From an uncultured Bariatricus sp. (lineage in GTDB: Bacteria; Bacillota; Clostridia; Lachnospirales; Lachnospiraceae), in contig CAKRFP010000012.1 of the NCBI GenBank assembly GCA_934320645.1, forward strand, positions 1 through 64,000: a stretch of DNA of 64,000 nucleotides, in the 5' to 3' direction. Shown piece by piece: positions 43,855 to 52,759 of this stretch. Numbering within the stretch: position 1 is the stretch's first letter; the number at the start of each line of letters is the position of its first letter. Under the pieces are notes generated by a model. The model ran no database searches, was not told where the DNA came from, and saw only the letters and a list, made by a program, of their open reading frames with translations. The position numbers and the translations under genes were made by a program.

Positions 43855-44508
43855 ATGAAATCAGTATTGATTATAGGACTTGGAAGATTTGGTCATCATC
43901 TGTGTATTGATATGGCCAATCGGGGAAATGAGGTAATGGTCATCGATAAAGATGAGAAAAAGACAACGGATTTACTGGAATACGCAACGGCAGTACGGGT
44001 AGGGGACTGTACAAATGAAGAAGTATTAAGAAGTCTTGGAGTAGGAAATTTCGATCTTTGCTTTGTGTGCATCGGATCAAATTTCCAGAGCAGTCTGGAG
44101 ATAACAAGCCTGGTAAAAGAGCTTGGAGCCAAACATGTTGTCAGTAAGGCGAACAGGGATATCCATGCAAAATTTTTATTGAGAAACGGAGCGGATGAAG
44201 TCTTTTATCCGGATCGGGATATTGCAGAACGACTGGCTGTAAAATACAGTGCAAATCATGTTTTTGACTATTTTGAACTCAGTAAGGATTATTCGATTTT
44301 TGAAATCCAGCCGAAGTCTGCATGGATCGGGCGGACGATAGAAGAAGCGGATATAAGGGCAAACTATCATATAAATGTATTTGGAATAAAGAAAAATGCA
44401 GAGCTGGTGGTCCTTCCGAGAGCGGATTATGTGATGCATGAGAAGGATCATCTGCTTGTAGTAGGTCTTACAAAGGATATTGACCGTCTGCTTGCAAGTA
44501 TGAAATAA
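43855..44508 (+). CDS. ktrA: TrkA/KtrA-type RCK regulatory subunit of the potassium channel
   Basis: 217 residues. The RCK_N Rossmann domain begins VLIIGLGRFGHHLCIDMANRGNEVMVID (GxGxxG), with a conserved acidic end of strand 2 for adenosine binding. The RCK_C domain (residues ~135-217) begins near FEIQPKSAWIGRTIEE. It binds ATP/ADP (and perhaps c-di-AMP in the C-terminal domain) and gates the KtrB channel. It lies between ktrB and a KdpD-like sensor kinase in one operon, which predicts control by K+ limitation or turgor. Confidence 0.92.
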   Translation: MKSVLIIGLGRFGHHLCIDMANRGNEVMVIDKDEKKTTDLLEYATAVRVGDCTNEEVLRSLGVGNFDLCFVCIGSNFQSSLEITSLVKELGAKHVVSKANRDIHAKFLLRNGADEVFYPDRDIAERLAVKYSANHVFDYFELSKDYSIFEIQPKSAWIGRTIEEADIRANYHINVFGIKKNAELVVLPRADYVMHEKDHLLVVGLTKDIDRLLASMK

Positions 44509-44528
44509 TGAATGATGGGGGAAAGAAA

Positions 44529-45596
44529 ATGATAAAAGAGAGAGTAAAATATATGGTGCACTCGGTTGCGATCATGGCGGTTGCAACATTTTTGTCTTTT
44601 TTTCTCCAGAGTTATGGAATTCGAAAAGAAAATATTCTGATGATCTATATTGTAGGTGTACTGGTCATAACAGTTACAACTACCGGTTATCTGTATGGAA
44701 TGATGGCTTCAGTATGCAGTGTGCTGCTGTTTAATTATTTTTTTACAGTGCCGGTGCATACATTTGCGATGACGGATCAGAATGATGTGGTACTTCTGGT
44801 GTTTTTCCTTATCACAGGATTTATTTCCGCAAGTATTATGGTACGATTTCATAATCAGGTGCGTATTGCAGAGGAAACAAGGGCACAGATGGAAAGAGAA
44901 AAGTTGAAAAGCAATATGCTGAGAAGTATTTCCCATGATTTCAGGACACCTTTGACCGGAATCATGGGAGATGCTGGACTTTTAAAAGAGGCGGATGATC
45001 TGGATGCCGGAGTCAGAAAGGAACTGGCAGGAGAGATACAGGAGCAGTCTGTATGGCTGATGCGCCTGATGGAAAATATTTTGAATATGACAAAGCTGGA
45101 AAGTGAAGAATTTGAGATCCGGAAAGACCAGGAAGTAGTGGATGATCTGATCTATGAAGCCGTATCACATATCATAGGACTCCGGGAAAAGAGGAGATTT
45201 GAAATTAAACTTCCGTCGGAGCTGATCGTTGTAAATGTAGATGGAAAACTGATGGTCCAGGTGCTGGTCAATCTTCTGGATAATGCGATGAAGCATACAG
45301 GGGAAAATGGATGGATCTGTATAGAAGCCAGATATGATGCAGGAAAAGTGTGGATCAGTGTAGAGGATGACGGAGACGGGATTCCAGAAGATCTGAAAGA
45401 AAATATTTTTGACGAATTTGTTACAAGGTCAGATGAAAAAGGGGACAGACAAAGAGGAATCGGTCTGGGACTGGCTATATGTAAAGCGGTAGTAAATGCA
45501 CATGGTGGAAATATTTGTGCAGAGAACAGAAAAGAAGGCGGAGCAAGGTTCATGTTCTGGCTGGAGGCAAGGCAGGTAAGTACAGATGGCAGATAA
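44529..45596 (+). CDS. KdpD-like sensor histidine kinase (short, DUF4118 type)
   Basis: 355 residues. Four membrane segments (about residues 10-105) form the KdpD-type DUF4118 sensor. HisKA has SISHDFRTPLTGIMG with His136 in the H-box. HATPase_c carries NLLDNAMKHTGENG (N), DDGDGIPED (G1) and GIGLGLAICKAVV (G2). The cytoplasmic KdpD/Usp N-terminal domains of full KdpD are absent. ATG 44529 (after GGGGGAAAG) is more likely than 44508. It overlaps the regulator gene by 11 bases and probably senses K+ or turgor to control the Ktr operon itself, since no kdpFABC is nearby. Confidence 0.88.
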   Translation: MIKERVKYMVHSVAIMAVATFLSFFLQSYGIRKENILMIYIVGVLVITVTTTGYLYGMMASVCSVLLFNYFFTVPVHTFAMTDQNDVVLLVFFLITGFISASIMVRFHNQVRIAEETRAQMEREKLKSNMLRSISHDFRTPLTGIMGDAGLLKEADDLDAGVRKELAGEIQEQSVWLMRLMENILNMTKLESEEFEIRKDQEVVDDLIYEAVSHIIGLREKRRFEIKLPSELIVVNVDGKLMVQVLVNLLDNAMKHTGENGWICIEARYDAGKVWISVEDDGDGIPEDLKENIFDEFVTRSDEKGDRQRGIGLGLAICKAVVNAHGGNICAENRKEGGARFMFWLEARQVSTDGR

Positions 45597-46287
45597 GCAT
45601 AAAATTTTAATTGTGGAAGACGATAAATATATTATTAACTTTATCTCGATGAGTCTTAAGAAAGAAGATTATGATTTTGTGATTGCGAAGACATGTGGAG
45701 AAGCAAATGCACTGTTCTATGCAAACAGACCGGATATGATCATTCTGGATCTTGGACTTCCGGATGGTGACGGGATTGAGATTATAAAAAATGTAAGAGA
45801 GATCTCGAAGATACCGATCATTGTGGTCAGTGCAAGACAGGAAGAGGAAGAAAAAATACAGGCACTGGATCTGGGGGCAGATGATTATGTGACAAAACCG
45901 TTTTATATGGGTGAACTGCTTGCCAGAATCCGTGTGGCGCTCAGAAAGAGTAACCAGATTCCGGAAGAAAAGAAAGAAAAAATCTTTCAGTGTGATTATC
46001 TGAAAGTGGACTGGGAAAAACATCAGGTATCGATTGATGAAAAAGAAGTTCATCTGACTCCGATGGAATATAAGATTTTGAAACTATTGATCGACAACAG
46101 AGGAAAGGTACTGACACATAATTATATTCTCAGCCAGATCTGGGGCAGTGCACAGGGAGTAGAAGCAGCCAACCTGAGGGTATTTATGGCAGCACTGCGA
46201 AGGAAGATAGAAAAAGATCCGGGAAATTGCAGATTTATTCTGACAGAAGTCGGAGTGGGGTACCGGTTTAGAGAGACTGCGGAATAA
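45586..46287 (+). CDS. KdpE-like OmpR-family response regulator
   Basis: 233 residues. Receiver domain: EDD at 11-13, phospho-acceptor Asp55 in IILDLGLPDGDG, and conserved Lys in YVTKPF. C-terminal winged helix has LTPMEYKILKLLIDNRGKVLTHNYILSQIWG and a terminal GVGYRF, both standard for OmpR/PhoB regulators. Sequence at the receiver start (ILIVEDDKYIINFI) resembles KdpE. It is the last gene of the K+ operon and probably binds the CTTTATAC direct repeat at 42261. Confidence 0.9.
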   Translation: MADKHKILIVEDDKYIINFISMSLKKEDYDFVIAKTCGEANALFYANRPDMIILDLGLPDGDGIEIIKNVREISKIPIIVVSARQEEEEKIQALDLGADDYVTKPFYMGELLARIRVALRKSNQIPEEKKEKIFQCDYLKVDWEKHQVSIDEKEVHLTPMEYKILKLLIDNRGKVLTHNYILSQIWGSAQGVEAANLRVFMAALRRKIEKDPGNCRFILTEVGVGYRFRETAE

Positions 46288-46361
46288 AACAATTTGCAGG
46301 CGAGGAAATTAGTTAGAAAAAACGAATGTTATTCTTGAATGACTACCTACAGGACTGATAT

Positions 46362-46380
46362 GATAATGATATAAATTATC
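46362..46380 (+). promoter_or_regulatory. Fur box upstream of feoAB
   Basis: GATAATGATATAAATTATC matches the 19-bp Fur consensus GATAATGATAATCATTATC at 16 of 19 positions. It lies 36 bases before the ATG at 46417, so iron-replete repression of FeoAB is expected. Confidence 0.82.
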
Positions 46381-46416
46381 AATAAATGGTTTTGACCAAA
46401 GGAGACAGATAGAGGA

Positions 46417-48762
46417 ATGACACTAAAAGAATTACAAGTCGGAAAGACAGCTACGATTCTTTCCGTAGGAGGAAGTGGTGCACTCAGGCAGCATTTCCTG
46501 GATATGGGACTGATCCAGGGAACAGAAGTAACGATTGTAAAGTATGCGCCGATGGGGGATCCGGTTGAGATCAGGATCCATGGTTATGAACTTACGATCC
46601 GTCTGGAGGATGCCGGACAGATTGAAATTACACCGGCCCATGAGCCACATTATAAGAAGAAGGAAGGCAGACAGTCGTTAGGAGATGCACAGCATCCGGG
46701 GTATGGAGAAGCAGGCATTTTTCATGAGAAGAAAACAGAGCATCCATTACCGGAGGATACGACACTTACGTTTGCATTGGTTGGAAATCAGAATTGTGGA
46801 AAAACAACGCTGTTCAACCAGCTGACCGGATCGAATCAGCATGTGGGTAATTTTCCAGGTGTTACGGTTGACAGAAAAGATGGTGTGATCAAGGAACATC
46901 CCAACACCCGTATTACCGATCTTCCGGGAATTTATTCTATGTCTCCGTACAGCAGTGAGGAAATTGTTACAAGAGAATTTCTGCTTCAGGATAAACCGAA
47001 GGGAATCATCAATATCGTAGATGCAACCAACATTGAACGGAATATGTATCTGACGATGCAGCTTATGGAACTTGAGATCCCGATGGTTGTTGCGCTGAAT
47101 ATGATGGATGAGATGCGTGTGAACGGAGGCTCTGTGCGTGTGAATGAGCTGGAAGCATTTCTAGGAGTACCGGTTGTACCAATCTCGGCAGCAAAGGGAG
47201 AAGGAATTGCGGAACTGGTAGAACATGCACTGCATGTCGCAAAATATCAGGAAGCACCGGAAGAAGTGGATTTCTGTTCTGCTGAAGGTCAGGAAAGTGC
47301 GGTTCACAGATGCATTCATGCGATCATGCATCTGATTGAAGATCATGCGAAGGAAGCAGGGATTCCGGTCAGATTTGCAGCAAGCAAGCTGGCAGAGAAT
47401 GATGAACTTGTCCTGGAAAAATTAAAGTTGAGCCAGAATGAAAAGGAGCTTCTGGAACATATCAATCTGCAGATGGAAGAAGAATGCAAGGTAGACCGTT
47501 CATCGGCAGTAGCGGGAATGCGTTTTAACTATATCCAGCGTGCCTGTGAAGATACGGTCTTAAAGCCGCATGAGAGCAGGGAGCGGGTGCGAAGCAGGAA
47601 GATCGATCAGGTTCTGACAGGAAAATATACCGGAATTCCGGCATTTATAGCAATTATGGGACTGGTATTCTGGCTGACATTTAATGTAATCGGAGCATTT
47701 TTACAGGATCTTCTGCAACAGGGAATTGACCAGGTGATTGCAGCCTGCAGTCAGGCACTGGATGCAGCAGGAGTCAACAGCGTATTAAAGTCACTGGTTG
47801 TAGATGGAATCTTTCAGGGGGTTGGAAGCGTGCTGAGTTTCCTGCCGATCATTGTTACACTGTTCTTTTTCCTTTCGATGCTGGAGGACAGTGGATATAT
47901 GGCAAGGGTTGCATTTATCATGGATAAACTTTTGCGAAAGATTGGTCTTTCCGGAAGAAGTATTGTGCCGATGCTGATCGGATTTGGATGTACAGTACCG
48001 GGAGTTATGGCGAGCCGGACACTTTCTTCAGAGCGTGACAGGAAGATGACGATCATGCTGACTCCATTTATGAGTTGTTCTGCGAAGCTTCCGATTTATG
48101 CATTCTTTACAGCGGCGTTTTTCCCCGGTAAAGGTGCAATTGTGATGATCGGTCTCTATTTCTTTGGAATTCTGATGGGTATTCTGACAGCACTTGCAAT
48201 GAAAGGGACGATGTTCAAAGGAGAACCGGTGCCGTTCGTCATGGAGCTTCCGAACTATCGTATGCCGGGAGCGAAAAATGTCGGTCAGCTTCTCTGGGAG
48301 AAAGCAAAAGACTTCCTGCAGAGAGCATTTACTGTTATTTTTGGTGCAACGATCGTAATCTGGTTCCTGCAGAGCTTTGATCTGCATCTGAATATGGTGA
48401 CGGATTCACAGGCAAGTATCCTTGCAACGGTAGCAGGTATGATCGCACCGGTGTTCATTCCTCTTGGATTCGGTGACTGGAGGATATCAACGGCATTGAT
48501 TTCCGGATTTATGGCAAAAGAGAGTGTTGTCTCCACTCTTTCAATTTTGTTTGGGTCAACAGCAGCACTGACAGCGGTGATAAATACAGCCGGTGCAGCA
48601 GCACTTTTGATTTTCTGCCTTTTGTATACACCTTGTGTGGCAGCGATTGCTTCTATTAAAAGAGAACTTGGTGGTAAATGGGCGATCGGTGTTGTGATCT
48701 TTCAGTGCGTGATTGCATGGGTTGCAGCATTTATTGTGCATGGAATTGTATGTCTGTTTTAA
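46417..48762 (+). CDS. feoB: FeoA-FeoB fusion ferrous iron transporter
   Basis: 781 residues: an N-terminal FeoA SH3-like domain (residues ~1-75, LKELQVGKTATILSVGGSG), a linker (~76-118) and the FeoB G-domain with G1 GNQNCGKTTLFNQLTG near 122, G3 DLPGIYS, G4 NMMDE and the GDI helical domain. The C-terminal membrane domain has two gate/Cys-containing segments (IGFGCTVPGVMASR, MSCSAKLPIYAFF). Fusions of FeoA to FeoB occur in several Clostridia. A Fur box sits 36 bases upstream and a terminator follows, so it is a monocistronic iron-regulated uptake gene. Confidence 0.95.
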   Translation: MTLKELQVGKTATILSVGGSGALRQHFLDMGLIQGTEVTIVKYAPMGDPVEIRIHGYELTIRLEDAGQIEITPAHEPHYKKKEGRQSLGDAQHPGYGEAGIFHEKKTEHPLPEDTTLTFALVGNQNCGKTTLFNQLTGSNQHVGNFPGVTVDRKDGVIKEHPNTRITDLPGIYSMSPYSSEEIVTREFLLQDKPKGIINIVDATNIERNMYLTMQLMELEIPMVVALNMMDEMRVNGGSVRVNELEAFLGVPVVPISAAKGEGIAELVEHALHVAKYQEAPEEVDFCSAEGQESAVHRCIHAIMHLIEDHAKEAGIPVRFAASKLAENDELVLEKLKLSQNEKELLEHINLQMEEECKVDRSSAVAGMRFNYIQRACEDTVLKPHESRERVRSRKIDQVLTGKYTGIPAFIAIMGLVFWLTFNVIGAFLQDLLQQGIDQVIAACSQALDAAGVNSVLKSLVVDGIFQGVGSVLSFLPIIVTLFFFLSMLEDSGYMARVAFIMDKLLRKIGLSGRSIVPMLIGFGCTVPGVMASRTLSSERDRKMTIMLTPFMSCSAKLPIYAFFTAAFFPGKGAIVMIGLYFFGILMGILTALAMKGTMFKGEPVPFVMELPNYRMPGAKNVGQLLWEKAKDFLQRAFTVIFGATIVIWFLQSFDLHLNMVTDSQASILATVAGMIAPVFIPLGFGDWRISTALISGFMAKESVVSTLSILFGSTAALTAVINTAGAAALLIFCLLYTPCVAAIASIKRELGGKWAIGVVIFQCVIAWVAAFIVHGIVCLF

Positions 48763-48765
48763 AAT

Positions 48766-48807
48766 AAAAAACTTCCGGGAACAGGAAACTGATCCCGGAA
48801 GTTTTTT
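48766..48807. terminator. Bidirectional terminator between feoB and the LysR gene
   Basis: AAAAACTTCCGGGA pairs with TCCCGGAAGTTTTTT, with A/T tracts on both sides, between two convergent genes. Confidence 0.85.
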
Positions 48808-48810
48808 GTT

Positions 48811-49710
48811 TTATTGTAAATATTTTTGCAAGGCTTCCAGATAAGTTGTTCCTAATCTGCTTAACATTCCTTTTTTATGTGTAATATACCCAATCCGCAT
48901 TTCGCTTTCGTCTGTAAGCGGAACAGCGATGATATCTTTTCCATTCAGTTTTTTGTCGATCACACCGCTGCATACCGTGTATCCATTGAGCCCGATCAGA
49001 AGGTTAAATAAAGTGGCACGGTCCCGTACACGGATATTTTTCTTACGTTCAGATACAGAAAAGATTTCTTCCGAGAAATAAAAGGAGTTGTGCTCACCCT
49101 GCTCGAAGGAAAGATACGGATAGGCTTCCAGTTCTTTGTTGGTAATTACTTTACAGTCGGAGAGAGGGTGGTGTCTGCTGATAAATACATGTGGTTTGGC
49201 AACAAACAGCTGATGAAAAATAAGTCCGTTAGATTTTAAAATTTTTTCCAGAACCGTTTCATTAAAATCGTTTAAAAAAAGGATTCCGATTTCACTGCGC
49301 ATTTTTTCCACATCTTCGATGATTTCGTATGTCTGGGTTTCACGGAGACTGAAATCGTATTCGTCCTGTCCGTATTTTTTGATCAGATCGACAAAGGCAT
49401 TGACAGCAAAAGAGTAGTGCTGCGTGGAGACGCAGAATTTCTTTTTCCCGCCTGAGGATCCTTTGTATTTGTCTTCGAGAATGGCAGCCTGTTCCAGTAC
49501 CTGCCTGGCGTAGCCTAAGAAATCTTCGCCCTCCTTTGAAAGGATAATTCCTTTATTGGTCCGGAGAAAGATCGTGATCCTCATTTCTTTTTCCAGTTCA
49601 TGAATTGCATTTGTTAGACTTGGCTGGGAAATATAAAGATGGTTTGCAGCTTCGGTAATTGTTCCTGCTTCGGCAACAGTTACGACATATTTTAATTGTT
49701 GAAGAGTCAT
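48811..49710 (-). CDS. LysR-family regulator (MetR/MtaR-like)
   Basis: 299 residues. The N-terminal HTH reads LKYVVTVAEAGTITEAANHLYISQPSLTNAIHELEKEM, a typical LTTR motif; the remaining effector domain binds a small ligand. The divergent partner encodes a MetE-like methyltransferase, and the shared intergenic region contains a MET-box palindrome (49867-49883) of the kind bound by streptococcal MetR/MtaR regulators of methionine genes. A role as activator of the MetE-like gene, with homocysteine as possible co-inducer, is therefore inferred. AGGAAAG lies upstream of the ATG at 49710. Confidence 0.85.
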   Translation of the reverse strand: MTLQQLKYVVTVAEAGTITEAANHLYISQPSLTNAIHELEKEMRITIFLRTNKGIILSKEGEDFLGYARQVLEQAAILEDKYKGSSGGKKKFCVSTQHYSFAVNAFVDLIKKYGQDEYDFSLRETQTYEIIEDVEKMRSEIGILFLNDFNETVLEKILKSNGLIFHQLFVAKPHVFISRHHPLSDCKVITNKELEAYPYLSFEQGEHNSFYFSEEIFSVSERKKNIRVRDRATLFNLLIGLNGYTVCSGVIDKKLNGKDIIAVPLTDESEMRIGYITHKKGMLSRLGTTYLEALQKYLQ

Positions 49711-49866
49711 TATTTTTACTTTCCTATAAAGAATTTTATTTTTGTGTCCGGGATATCAGAAAAAGTATCCGGAAAGGATACATTACCGGAAAAATACTTT
49801 AAGTCAGTTATCCTGGCAATATTGTAGCACGAAAGAAGGTTGTTTGAAACTGTTTTTTGATGTTGA

Positions 49867-49883
49867 TATAGTTTGAAACTATG
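49867..49883. promoter_or_regulatory. MET-box (LysR operator) between LysR and MetE-like genes
   Basis: TATAGTTTGAAACTATG is a near-perfect palindrome matching the TATAGTTTNAAACTATA MET-box described for MetR/MtaR in streptococci at 16 of 17 positions. It lies 100 bases before the MetE-like ATG. A copy-like half site (TTTGAAACTG) also occurs at 49843-49852. Confidence 0.75.
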
Positions 49884-49982
49884 GCAAACTGTATTTTTTT
49901 TGTATTTTTCAGGTACAGAATCCTCTGTTATACTTTCAGATATAAAAACACAGGTAATACAAGAGAAAAAGGAGATTATATC

Positions 49983-51104
49983 ATGAGCAAAAATACACCA
50001 TTTCGTTATGACTATGTAGGAAGCTTTTTAAGACCGGAAACACTGAAAAAAGCAAGGAGAGATTTTGAAGAAGGAAAAATTTCTAAAGAAGAACTGACAA
50101 AGGTTGAGGATGATGCAATTCTTGATCTGGTAGAGAAACAGAAAAAAGCAGGATATCATGTGATCACAGACGGCGAGTTCAGAAGAGCAACCTGGCATCT
50201 TGATTTCATGTGGGGATTTAACGGGGTAGGACATGAGCAGACCAAGACCGGACTTCCGTTCCACGGAGAAGCTGCAATGATCGATGATACTTATCTGACT
50301 GGAAAAATTTCCGTAGATCAGCATCCATTTGTAGAACATTTTAAATTTGTAAAGGCACTGGAAGATGAAAATACAGTAGCAAAGCAGACGATTCCGGCAC
50401 CGGCACAGTTCCTGGAACAGTTTATTATGCCGATGTACATTCAAAATACGAATAAGTATTATCCGGATGTGGAAGAACTGGCAGAAGATATTGCAAATGG
50501 ATATAAGAAAGTCATTCGTGATTTATATGATGCGGGATGCAGAAATCTCCAGCTTGATGACTGTTCATGGGGAATGTGTGTAGATCCACATGCAGCAGCA
50601 ATTTTCGGAACGGATGAAGCAGGACTTCAAAAAATCATGGAACAGCTTCTTGCTATCAATAACCGTGCAATTGAGGGAGCACCGGAGGATCTGGTAATCA
50701 ACACTCATGTATGCCGTGGAAATTTCCATTCGACTTATGCAAGCAGTGGTGCGTATGACCGTGTGGCAGAAACTTTATTTGCCCGTGAAAATGTAAGTGC
50801 ATATTATCTGGAATTTGATGATGCGCGTTCTGGTGGATTTGAGCCTCTGAAGAGTGTAAATGGCGATAAAAAAGTGGTTCTCGGTCTGATTACAACCAAG
50901 TCATCAAAGCTGGAAGATAAGGAAGATGTAATAAAAAGAATTCATGAGGCTGCAAAATATGTTCCGCTTGAAAGACTGTATTTAAGCCCACAGTGTGGAT
51001 TTGCTTCCTGTGAAATCGGAAATAAGCTGACAGAAGAAGAACAGTGGAAGAAACTTGCACTTGTAAAAGAAATTGCAGAGGAAGTCTGGGGAGAAGAAAA
51101 ATAA
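49983..51104 (+). CDS. MetE C-terminal-like methionine synthase (YxjG/YxjH type)
   Basis: 373 residues. This is the single-barrel form of cobalamin-independent methionine synthase. Its start PFRYDYVGSFLRPETLKKAR, the DGEFRRATWHLDF block, QLDDCSWGMC, THVCRGNFHSTYASSGAYD (His/Cys metal-site region) and LSPQCGFAS (Cys ligand) match. It transfers a methyl group to homocysteine (or a selenohomocysteine/thiol) from a methyl-folate-like or methyl-thiol donor. ATG 49983 has AAAAGGAG 7 bases upstream; longer in-frame starts have no ribosome site. A divergent LysR gene and MET-box suggest methionine-dependent control. Confidence 0.88.
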   Translation: MSKNTPFRYDYVGSFLRPETLKKARRDFEEGKISKEELTKVEDDAILDLVEKQKKAGYHVITDGEFRRATWHLDFMWGFNGVGHEQTKTGLPFHGEAAMIDDTYLTGKISVDQHPFVEHFKFVKALEDENTVAKQTIPAPAQFLEQFIMPMYIQNTNKYYPDVEELAEDIANGYKKVIRDLYDAGCRNLQLDDCSWGMCVDPHAAAIFGTDEAGLQKIMEQLLAINNRAIEGAPEDLVINTHVCRGNFHSTYASSGAYDRVAETLFARENVSAYYLEFDDARSGGFEPLKSVNGDKKVVLGLITTKSSKLEDKEDVIKRIHEAAKYVPLERLYLSPQCGFASCEIGNKLTEEEQWKKLALVKEIAEEVWGEEK

Positions 51105-51193
51105 TCCGGATATAAAAATTTAAGAAAATAGTAGGTACAGCTCCTTTTGAATCGTGTTACAATAAGAACAGATTTGAAAGGAGCTGAAAATTT

Positions 51194-51718
51194 ATGAATG
51201 AAGTAATCAAAAACATGGAAGAGCGCAGAAGCGTCCGCGGCTACAAACCGGATATGATCAGTAAAGAGGATCTGGATGCGATCATTGAGGCTGGAACTTA
51301 TGCGGCAACAGGAATGGGGATGCAGTCACCGATCATCGTAGCAGTGACCGATAAAGCAACGAGAGATCAGCTCTCTGCAATGAATGCAAAGATCATGGGA
51401 ACAGATACAGATCCATTTTATGGAGCACCGGTAGTTCTTATTGTACTTGCAGACAAGGCAAGACCAACTTATCTTTATGATGGAAGCCTTGTGATGGGGA
51501 ATCTGATGAATGCGGCACATTCTCTTGGAATCGGAAGCTGCTGGATCCACCGTGCAAAAGAAGAATTTGAATCTGAGGAAGGAAAGGCTCTTTTGAAAAA
51601 ATGGGGAATCGAAGGAGACTATGAAGGAATTGGACATTGTGTGCTCGGATATGCGGCAGCAGAAATTCCTGCAGCTAAACCGAGAAAAGAAAACTATGTC
51701 TATTATGCAGAAGCATAG
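51194..51718 (+). CDS. Nitroreductase-family FMN oxidoreductase
   Basis: 174 residues, the short single-domain form. MEERRSVRGYKPDMISKEDLDAIIEAG (FMN phosphate-binding Arg/Ser region at residues 9-15) and LGIGSCWIHRAKEEFES are typical. It reduces quinones, nitro compounds or flavins with NAD(P)H in the cytoplasm. It has a likely extended -10 promoter, TGTTACAAT at 51155-51163, and AAAGGAG directly upstream of the ATG. Eleven bases separate it from the radical SAM gene, so they are probably co-transcribed. Confidence 0.9.
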   Translation: MNEVIKNMEERRSVRGYKPDMISKEDLDAIIEAGTYAATGMGMQSPIIVAVTDKATRDQLSAMNAKIMGTDTDPFYGAPVVLIVLADKARPTYLYDGSLVMGNLMNAAHSLGIGSCWIHRAKEEFESEEGKALLKKWGIEGDYEGIGHCVLGYAAAEIPAAKPRKENYVYYAEA

Positions 51719-51729
51719 GAGTGTGATGT

Positions 51730-52680
51730 ATGGATTACGAAGGACAGATTTGCCGGGCTCCGATGGAGAGAAGTTCTTTTATGCTTCCGGTAATGGTTGG
51801 ATGTTCATACAACCAGTGTAAGTTCTGCAATTTATTCCGGCATCTGAAGTATCGGGAGCTTCCGATAGAACAGATTGAAGAGGAACTTAAGAGAGTTCGT
51901 GATCTGAATGGAAGGCCGAAAAAGATCTTTCTGGGGGATGGCAATGCGTTTGGCCTGAAGACGGAGAAATTGTATGAGATTCTGGATCGGATCGCATATT
52001 ACTTCCCGGAATGTGAAGGGGTCAATATGGATGCGACCGTTACAAGTATTTTACATAAAAGCCAGGAAGAACTGGAAATGCTTGCAGCAAAAAAAGTAAA
52101 GCATCTGTATCTTGGAATTGAAAGCGGATTGGATGATGTACTGAAATTTATGAAAAAGGATCATGACCTGGGACAGGCGTATCAGGCAATTGACAGGCTT
52201 CATGAAGCAGGGCTGATCTATGATGCACATATTATGACCGGAGTCGCAGGAAAAGGAAGAGGAATGGAAAATGCAGAAGCACTGGCGCAGTTCCTGAACA
52301 GGACCAATCCGGCGCATGTAGTGAATTTTTCCATGTTTCTGCATAAAGAAGTTCCGCTGTATGAAGATATACGGCAAGGTACTTTTGTTCCGGCAGATGA
52401 GCTGGAAACAATTCGTGAAGAATATCATCTGATCGAGAGGATCGCACCGGAAAAAGCAGGAGCAAATATTTTATATGATGGTTTTCATGACTTTATCCAT
52501 GTGAGAGTCAGAGGACATCTTCCGGGTGATAAAGAAAAAATGCTTGCCAAATTAAGCGGTATCATTCAGGAATATGAGGGAAAAGAACCGGTTTATTCCT
52601 TTGTACAGGGGGAATGCCCGGATCTGGAATACTGTGATGATGGTAAGGCAGTATGGGATATGGACCGGAAGACTTCATAG
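51730..52680 (+). CDS. Radical SAM protein with CX4CX2C cluster motif (Elp3/YgiQ-like SAM domain)
   Basis: 316 residues. The 4Fe-4S motif reads GCSYNQCKFC (Cys-x4-Cys-x2-Cys; four rather than three residues in the first gap), followed by the GGE-like KIFLGDGNAF, the GIESG motif (YLGIESGLDDVL) and a C-terminal extension (residues ~250-316) without a SPASM Cys cluster. Proteins with 'GCSxNxCxFC' occur in Clostridia as uncharacterised 'radical SAM proteins'. It is predicted to be cytoplasmic. No RiPP precursor lies on the same strand. The repeat array 100 bases downstream on the opposite strand is not obviously linked. Confidence 0.8.
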   Translation: MDYEGQICRAPMERSSFMLPVMVGCSYNQCKFCNLFRHLKYRELPIEQIEEELKRVRDLNGRPKKIFLGDGNAFGLKTEKLYEILDRIAYYFPECEGVNMDATVTSILHKSQEELEMLAAKKVKHLYLGIESGLDDVLKFMKKDHDLGQAYQAIDRLHEAGLIYDAHIMTGVAGKGRGMENAEALAQFLNRTNPAHVVNFSMFLHKEVPLYEDIRQGTFVPADELETIREEYHLIERIAPEKAGANILYDGFHDFIHVRVRGHLPGDKEKMLAKLSGIIQEYEGKEPVYSFVQGECPDLEYCDDGKAVWDMDRKTS

Positions 52681-52710
52681 AATCCGCTGTATTATGAATC
52701 GGCAGAAATT

Positions 52711-52732
52711 GAGCGCGTCATCAGGCGCGCTC
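52711..52732 (+). terminator. Hairpin after the radical SAM gene
   Basis: GAGCGCG pairs with CGCGCTC around TCATCAGG, followed by TTGAATTT. The T-tract is weak. Confidence 0.55.
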
Positions 52733-52759
52733 TTGAATTTGGAACAGAAAATATGTCAT

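Noticed and set aside
49711..49982. S-box (SAM) riboswitch for the MetE-like gene
   Set aside because: No S-box motifs and no terminator/antiterminator pair were found; the LysR gene and MET-box account for regulation.
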